64,000 nucleotides of DNA, taken from the NCBI GenBank assembly GCA_017621885.1, contig JAGASD010000032.1, positions 1-64,000 on the forward strand, given 5' to 3'. Positions 59,808 to 64,000 of this stretch are shown here, piece by piece (the stretch's first letter is position 1; every line of letters begins with the position of its first letter). Below the pieces are notes generated by a model. It ran no database searches. It saw only the letters and a program-made list of their open reading frames with translations, and was not told where the DNA came from. The translations under genes were made by a program, and so were the position numbers. This stretch comes from Clostridia bacterium (GTDB taxonomy: Bacteria; Bacillota; Clostridia; Oscillospirales; Acutalibacteraceae).

Positions 59808-61532
59808 TTACTTCGCTTTCACTCTGAATACCTTAACACCGTGGGCGGGAACAGTGGCTTTGATTTCGGATGAAATTTCCTCTGTCGTGTTATCCCAAAG
59901 CTCTGTAACCTCATAAGCTTTTGCAATGGGTAAATCAACGTATACCTCGTTGTGGATTTTTGCGATACTCTGAATCATTTCCTTTTCTGAAGAGGCTTTG
60001 TTAAGGAAGCAAACAGCAAGCTCGTTATTTTCAAGAGGTTTAACAAGAATATCCTGCTTACCGTTTGTGAAAATACGTTTTGCCTGCAAGCCGCGTTTAT
60101 CCTGGTCAATGGCAATAAGATTTTTGTTTGTGAGAATTTTGAGGATTTTGTTTTCTGTTGCAACACTTCCGTCAGGGTGGATGAATCTCCTTATATCGTT
60201 GCCGAGGATAAGAGGAGCAGCCATCATACACCATAATGTGAAATGGGTTTTGTTCTCTTCTGCTGTAAGCTCTCCAACACCAACCTCCAGCATATCGGGA
60301 TCATTCCATCCACCGATTGTTGCGTGCTTATAAAGTCTCACATTTACCTCATATATACCAATCATTGAAAGCCAATTCGGTTTGATATCGGGAGTGGTGC
60401 GCCAAAGATTGCCTGCTTTTGCGCCCCATTTCCAGGATTGGTTGATTCCCCATTCACAGATTGAGAAGCAAATAGGCTTTTCAGTTGTATTATTCTTTTC
60501 TGCAAATTCCTTTGTTGCGCGTTTTAATTCCTTGCCCATAAGGGTGTACTGTCTTTGCGCTGAGTCCATTTTGGATGCAACCGGGTTATTAAATGCTAGG
60601 GTATTTAGACCCTTTTTAAGTTTGATAACCTTCTGAAGTCTGCCGTCGGGTGTGAAGCCCTTTGATTCAGGAAAATAGCAATCGTATGCTGTTTCTCCGT
60701 TTACTGTGCAAACAAGGAATTTTTTACGGTTTCCGCCTTTTCTGAATACCATAGTCAGTGAATATTCACCGTCTTCGGGAACGTCAATTGTATTGAATTC
60801 AAGGCTTCCGAGACCGCCGCAAAGACTGCCGACAACATATCCGCCGTCAACCTTTTCGTCTTCAAACACTTTTGCCCCGTTTTTAAGAATGCCGTGTTCA
60901 GCCTGGATTTCAATGAAATCGGGCTCGTTAATTTTTCCGATACATATTTTAATAAGCTCGGGTGCAATCGTGGGGATAGTCTCATTGTGGCAGAAATCGT
61001 ATTTGAAATATTCTACGCCCCACTCAGCAAGAGTGTCTGCATCAATGGATTCGTTATAAAGGCTTGCGGGTAAATCCTCGCAGGTGAGGGTGCCGTTTGA
61101 TGTATAAAGACCTAATTTGAAGCCCATTTTGTTTATATCTTCAACAAGGGGCTTGATTCCGCGCGGAAATCTTGTTAAGTCGCCTTGAAGCTTGCCGTCA
61201 GCAGTACGCATAGAGCTTTGCCAACAGTCGTCAAGATTTATATAGCTGTACCCGGCATCAAGAAGGCCTGTCCTTTTCATTGCTTCTGCAGTATCAGTAA
61301 TAAGCTTTTCGTCGATTGTATTACGGAAGGTGTTCCAGCTGCTCCAACCCATGGGGGGAGTGAGCGCAACACCGTTGCTATAATTTTCAATATCAGCTAC
61401 GTGCACCTTTGTTGAAGATAAAGCTTTTTTTGCAACGCAAACCGGACAAATGCGGTTAGCCTTGAGGATTTTTCCAATGGCGACACCTGCTCCTGCTCCG
61501 AGTGCGATTGATACAAGTTTTTTTGTGTTCAT
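59808..61532 (-). CDS. Alpha-galactosidase-like GH27 enzyme with inserted carbohydrate-binding domain
   Basis: 574 aa. An N-terminal hydrophobic helix with a CPVC pair (residues 1-45) is followed by the GH27 barrel: LTPPMGWSSWNTF, GYSYINLDDCWQ, GFKLGLYTSNGTLTCE, VEYFKYDFC (nucleophile Asp179), SICEWGINQSWKWGAKAG and GGWNDPDMLEVG (acid/base Asp). Between nucleophile and acid/base, about 120 residues (about 200-320) form a CBM-like beta sandwich (GLGSLEFNTIDVPEDGEYSL), an unusual place for an insert. The C-terminal beta domain is normal. It removes terminal alpha-galactose or a related sugar. It precedes the DUF975 gene, with only one base between its stop and that ATG. Confidence 0.85.
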   Translation of the reverse strand: MNTKKLVSIALGAGAGVAIGKILKANRICPVCVAKKALSSTKVHVADIENYSNGVALTPPMGWSSWNTFRNTIDEKLITDTAEAMKRTGLLDAGYSYINLDDCWQSSMRTADGKLQGDLTRFPRGIKPLVEDINKMGFKLGLYTSNGTLTCEDLPASLYNESIDADTLAEWGVEYFKYDFCHNETIPTIAPELIKICIGKINEPDFIEIQAEHGILKNGAKVFEDEKVDGGYVVGSLCGGLGSLEFNTIDVPEDGEYSLTMVFRKGGNRKKFLVCTVNGETAYDCYFPESKGFTPDGRLQKVIKLKKGLNTLAFNNPVASKMDSAQRQYTLMGKELKRATKEFAEKNNTTEKPICFSICEWGINQSWKWGAKAGNLWRTTPDIKPNWLSMIGIYEVNVRLYKHATIGGWNDPDMLEVGVGELTAEENKTHFTLWCMMAAPLILGNDIRRFIHPDGSVATENKILKILTNKNLIAIDQDKRGLQAKRIFTNGKQDILVKPLENNELAVCFLNKASSEKEMIQSIAKIHNEVYVDLPIAKAYEVTELWDNTTEEISSEIKATVPAHGVKVFRVKAK

Positions 61533-61546
61533 ATTACCCCTCCGTA

Positions 61547-62695
61547 TCAGGACTTTTTATTTTTGATAATCTTTTTTACAATTGCCGCAACACCTGCGGC
61601 ACCTGCAATTCCGGCACCGATATAACCCAATTGATGGAGCGCAATGCTGTCTCTGTCGTGTAGAGTGCTCATAATGGGACCAAGACAAGTACATTTAAGC
61701 CCGAATTCCTTGAAATGGCGTACGTGCGATTCAATCTTCCAAGGGTTTTCTTCATACACGTTTATGATTCTCACAAGAGAACGGCATCCGTCTGTGTAAC
61801 AACAAAAACCGCTGGTTTTGTTCTGTCCGAGCATAATACCGTCAACATAGCCTGTGAAATCGTTCAGATGATCATGTCCGAAAAAAGCACCTATAACGTC
61901 ACCGGTCTTTTTCCAGCTTTGGAATTGACCGCCGTTGTAACAAGGTGCGCAGGGACCTTCTCCCAAAAAGCCCTCAACACCGTCTTTGAGAATATATTTT
62001 TTGTCGGAAAATTTATGGTGTCCTTCAACGGCACCGTAAAGCTTTTCAAGAGGCTTTGCTTCTCTCAAAAGCTCATATTCTTCATAAACCGGTGTGTGCT
62101 GAAAAACAATTGCAGGTATAGTTTTTCCTCCGTGCTCGTCTTTAATGCGTTGAGCTGTTTTTTCGTACCATTCAATCTGGTCCTCGTGCACCCAGTCATA
62201 AATTGAAACCTCAGGGTCATCGCAACAATTGTTTGAGTCAATGAGCCAGAGATTTAAAATATCATCTGTGCCTTCGGTATTTTTAACAAGCAAATTACAG
62301 TTGAAATTACCTCTCGGGCAGGTGGGGTCATTTTCACCTATGCAGGTTTCAATTTCTTTGTATGCTTCAACAATTTTTTCTTCCTGTCCCTGGTCGTGCT
62401 CGTGATTACCTAAAACATAGGTGAATGGGATACCCGAGTCAATAACAGGTTTGAGGATATCGCTAAGCGCGCTCTTGTAATCCTTGAAATCCTCCGAACC
62501 ATCCTTTTCTGAAAGTGTGTCACCGAGAAGCACAATTAAATCAGGCTTATAGGTGAGAATACCGGCCTTAACAAGATTGTGCATATCCTCGCGTCTTTTT
62601 CGTTTGTCGCGGTTATCAATATAAAGATTTTCGTGCAAATCACCTAAAGTCATAATTGTAAATTTGCCGTTTTTGAATTTCAGGTTATTATTCAT
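61547..62695 (-). CDS. Metallophosphatase with C-terminal hydrophobic segment
   Basis: About 382 aa. TIMTLGDLHENLY (Asp-x-His), LIVLLGDTLSEKDG (Gly-Asp), YVLGNHEHDQGQ (Gly-Asn-His), AIVFQHTPVYEEY (His) and AFFGHDHLNDFTG (Gly-His-x-His) mark a calcineurin-type phosphoesterase. A C-terminal hydrophobic Gly/Ala segment (YIGAGIAGAAGVAAIV) followed by KKIIKNKKS may anchor it to the inner face of the membrane. No N-terminal signal. ATG 62695 is chosen for GAGGAG 8 nt upstream. It lies 14 nt upstream of the GH27 gene and is probably co-transcribed. Confidence 0.8.
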   Translation of the reverse strand: MNNNLKFKNGKFTIMTLGDLHENLYIDNRDKRKRREDMHNLVKAGILTYKPDLIVLLGDTLSEKDGSEDFKDYKSALSDILKPVIDSGIPFTYVLGNHEHDQGQEEKIVEAYKEIETCIGENDPTCPRGNFNCNLLVKNTEGTDDILNLWLIDSNNCCDDPEVSIYDWVHEDQIEWYEKTAQRIKDEHGGKTIPAIVFQHTPVYEEYELLREAKPLEKLYGAVEGHHKFSDKKYILKDGVEGFLGEGPCAPCYNGGQFQSWKKTGDVIGAFFGHDHLNDFTGYVDGIMLGQNKTSGFCCYTDGCRSLVRIINVYEENPWKIESHVRHFKEFGLKCTCLGPIMSTLHDRDSIALHQLGYIGAGIAGAAGVAAIVKKIIKNKKS

Positions 62696-62718
62696 AAATG
62701 ACACTCCTCGAAGGTTGT

Positions 62719-62757
62719 AAAAAACGGAAGACAACTTCTTTATGAAATGTCTCCCGT
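62719..62757 (-). terminator. Terminator of the DUF4234 gene
   Basis: On the minus strand acgggagaca / tgtcttccgt with one mismatch, followed by TTTTTT. Confidence 0.75.
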
Positions 62758-62789
62758 ATCTTAGCGTTTATAAAATTTATATAAGTTTT

Positions 62790-63239
62790 TTACTGGGCAG
62801 CTTCCTCAGTTGCTTCAACAGAAACATCAGATTCCTCAACCTCAGCCGCATTTTCTTCAGCAACGGGCTCTTCAGCGGGGAGCTGAGCATTGTAAACTTC
62901 AGCAAGCTGATTTACATAAGCGATTTTGAATTTTGCACTCAAGAAGGGAACGAAACGCGCAAGCATAAAGAACATACCGCCGTGCTTGAATTCAAGACCG
63001 TAATCTGCAGCCTTCCGGAAAAGTCTTTCACCCATTTTGCAGTTCCAGGCAAGTGTGTTAATACCGATTGAACACCAGTCAAGAACAAAATCAAGAAGGT
63101 AGTTGGCGCTGTCTTTATCGTCGCCTTCGCAAAGCTTGTTAACGTCCTCAGTCCATTTATACCAAAAAAAGATGTTATAAATGCCGAGAGTAACAATTGT
63201 AAGTAAAATGTATTTGCCCAAACTTCTTTTTTTAATCAT
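62790..63239 (-). CDS. DUF4234-type small membrane protein with acidic tail
   Basis: 149 aa. The start KKRSLGKYILLTIVTLGIYNIFFWYKWTEDVNKLCEGD is the recognisable DUF4234 opening, followed by a second, more amphipathic region (GMFFMLARFVPFLSAKFKIAYVNQ) and an Ala/Glu-rich acidic tail (about 115-149). It sits in the membrane; the function of the family is unknown. Single-gene unit with its own terminator. Confidence 0.75.
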   Translation of the reverse strand: MIKKRSLGKYILLTIVTLGIYNIFFWYKWTEDVNKLCEGDDKDSANYLLDFVLDWCSIGINTLAWNCKMGERLFRKAADYGLEFKHGGMFFMLARFVPFLSAKFKIAYVNQLAEVYNAQLPAEEPVAEENAAEVEESDVSVEATEEAAQ

Positions 63240-63349
63240 AATAAAAGCCTCCGATATTGAAAATTAAATGCGTTGCATAAGCAAAACACCCTTTATATCT
63301 TATATTAAATAATACTATAACCAAATAAAATTGTCAATGATTATTTAAT

Positions 63350-63386
63350 ATGAAAAACGAAGAGCAGAAACAAATGCTTCTGCTCC
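63350..63386 (-). terminator. Terminator of prs
   Basis: gagcagaa / ttctgctc (63362-63369/63378-63385), with a T-run on the minus strand side. Confidence 0.65.
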
Positions 63387-63394
63387 CGGAAAAA

Positions 63395-64000
63395 TCAGTT
63401 GTTAAAAAGTGAAAGCTCATCTTTTTTCTGCTGTTCTTTATATTTTTCAAGTCTTGCCTTGATTTTATCGGCAGGGTTAAGAAGAACACTTACGGAGCAA
63501 TCGTGGTTGAGTGTGTCAATGATAAGTGAGCAATATTTACTCATATCAACCTCAAAATACCAAGGCTTTTCAAGAAGCTCGGGTGTTCTGTAAACAAGGT
63601 TGGTTGTAAATACACCGTCAAGAATGCCGTTTGCGTAAGCCTTATCAAACTCCTGAAGACCGTTGCAGAAAAGACCGAAGCTTGTACATACGAAAATACG
63701 GTTTGCTTTAAGCTCCTTGAGTTTTGTTGCAACCTCAATCATAGAATCGCCTGATGAAATCATATCGTCAATAATAAGGCAATCCTTACCTTCAACGTTG
63801 TCACCAAGGAATTCGTGAGCAAGAATGGGGTTTCTGCCGTTTACAACAACAGAGTAGTCACGGCGTTTGTAGAACATACCAAGGTCAATGCCGAGAACTG
63901 TAGAGTAATAAATACAACGGCTCATACCACCCTCGTCGGGAGAGATAACCATAAGATGATCGTGGTCAATTTTAAGGTCCTTAAAGTTTTTGGTAAGAGC
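63395..64000 (-). CDS. prs: Ribose-phosphate pyrophosphokinase (PRPP synthase), C-terminal part
   Basis: The 3' 201 codons are in the window; the frame runs off the right edge. MVISPDEGGMSRCIYYS corresponds to the flexible loop and active-site region after the metal-binding DxH, FYKRRDYSVVVNGRN follows, then the PRPP-binding motif CLIIDDMISSGDSMIEVA. It makes PRPP from ribose-5-phosphate and ATP for nucleotides, His and Trp. The loop DEGG differs from the usual DxGG of the classical bacterial enzyme, so this is a divergent clade. The C-terminus is a little longer than usual (DKIKARLEKYKEQQKKD). Confidence 0.88.
   Translation of the reverse strand, partial: ALTKNFKDLKIDHDHLMVISPDEGGMSRCIYYSTVLGIDLGMFYKRRDYSVVVNGRNPILAHEFLGDNVEGKDCLIIDDMISSGDSMIEVATKLKELKANRIFVCTSFGLFCNGLQEFDKAYANGILDGVFTTNLVYRTPELLEKPWYFEVDMSKYCSLIIDTLNHDCSVSVLLNPADKIKARLEKYKEQQKKDELSLFNN

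Overview
The window looks like the chromosome of an anaerobic, spore-forming, gut-type Clostridia (Oscillospirales/Ruminococcaceae-like). The evidence is an AT-rich sequence with strong GGAGG ribosome binding sites, frequent TTG/GTG starts, consensus sigma-A promoters (TTGACA-N17-TATAAT), the spoIIGA-sigE pair, a T-box leader, BspA-type leucine-rich-repeat proteins and dockerin-bearing secreted proteins. The species cannot be named from sequence alone.

Layout. 1-1.1 kb: an orphan P-loop kinase, a 203-bp palindromic MITE-like element and tRNA-Pro(CGG). 1.2-4.7 kb: an operon of a purple-acid-phosphatase-like enzyme, a DUF362 protein and a TIM-barrel sugar isomerase/epimerase. 5-9.3 kb: zinc-ribbon/LRR membrane protein, M28 peptidase with a membrane domain, and an EEP-family exported hydrolase. 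9.4-14.4 kb: two ABC exporter half-transporters flanking a DUF1854 protein. 14.7-17.9 kb: an E2-type acyltransferase domain protein, a membrane-anchored peptidoglycan-binding protein and a ChbG/YdjC deacetylase.

18.0-35.0 kb is a compact, apparently intact podovirus-like element. A leftward repressor and mini-ImmA module is separated by an operator region, with an SOS-like box, from a rightward run of packaging, head, tail and lysis genes. There is no integrase, replication or tail-tube/tape-measure gene. Three features stand out: a phage-encoded Prp-type protease beside scaffold and capsid proteins that both start with an L27-like LxLQLFA/LxIQLFA motif; a roughly 280-nt gene-free segment of nested inverted repeats after the capsid gene that looks like a structured RNA; and a tail protein with a NodB deacetylase domain.

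35-48 kb: LRR-dockerin protein, an amino-acid ABC importer whose binding protein appears circularly permuted, a GPH-type sugar symporter, a membrane protein behind an attenuator-like leader, a dockerin-bearing glucosaminidase, nagA, spoIIGA-sigE and an esterase. 48-64 kb: a large subtilisin-LRR-dockerin protein, then genes for fucosylated and galactosylated glycans (L-fucose isomerase-like, GH29, unknown 458-aa membrane protein, GH27), a T-box-controlled orphan trpB, two more metallophosphatases, a DUF975 gene broken by two compensating homopolymer frameshifts, a DUF4234 protein and the 3' part of prs. Together these genes suggest a mucin- or plant-glycan-using gut commensal. All functional statements come from motif reading and remembered family features; no database search was run.
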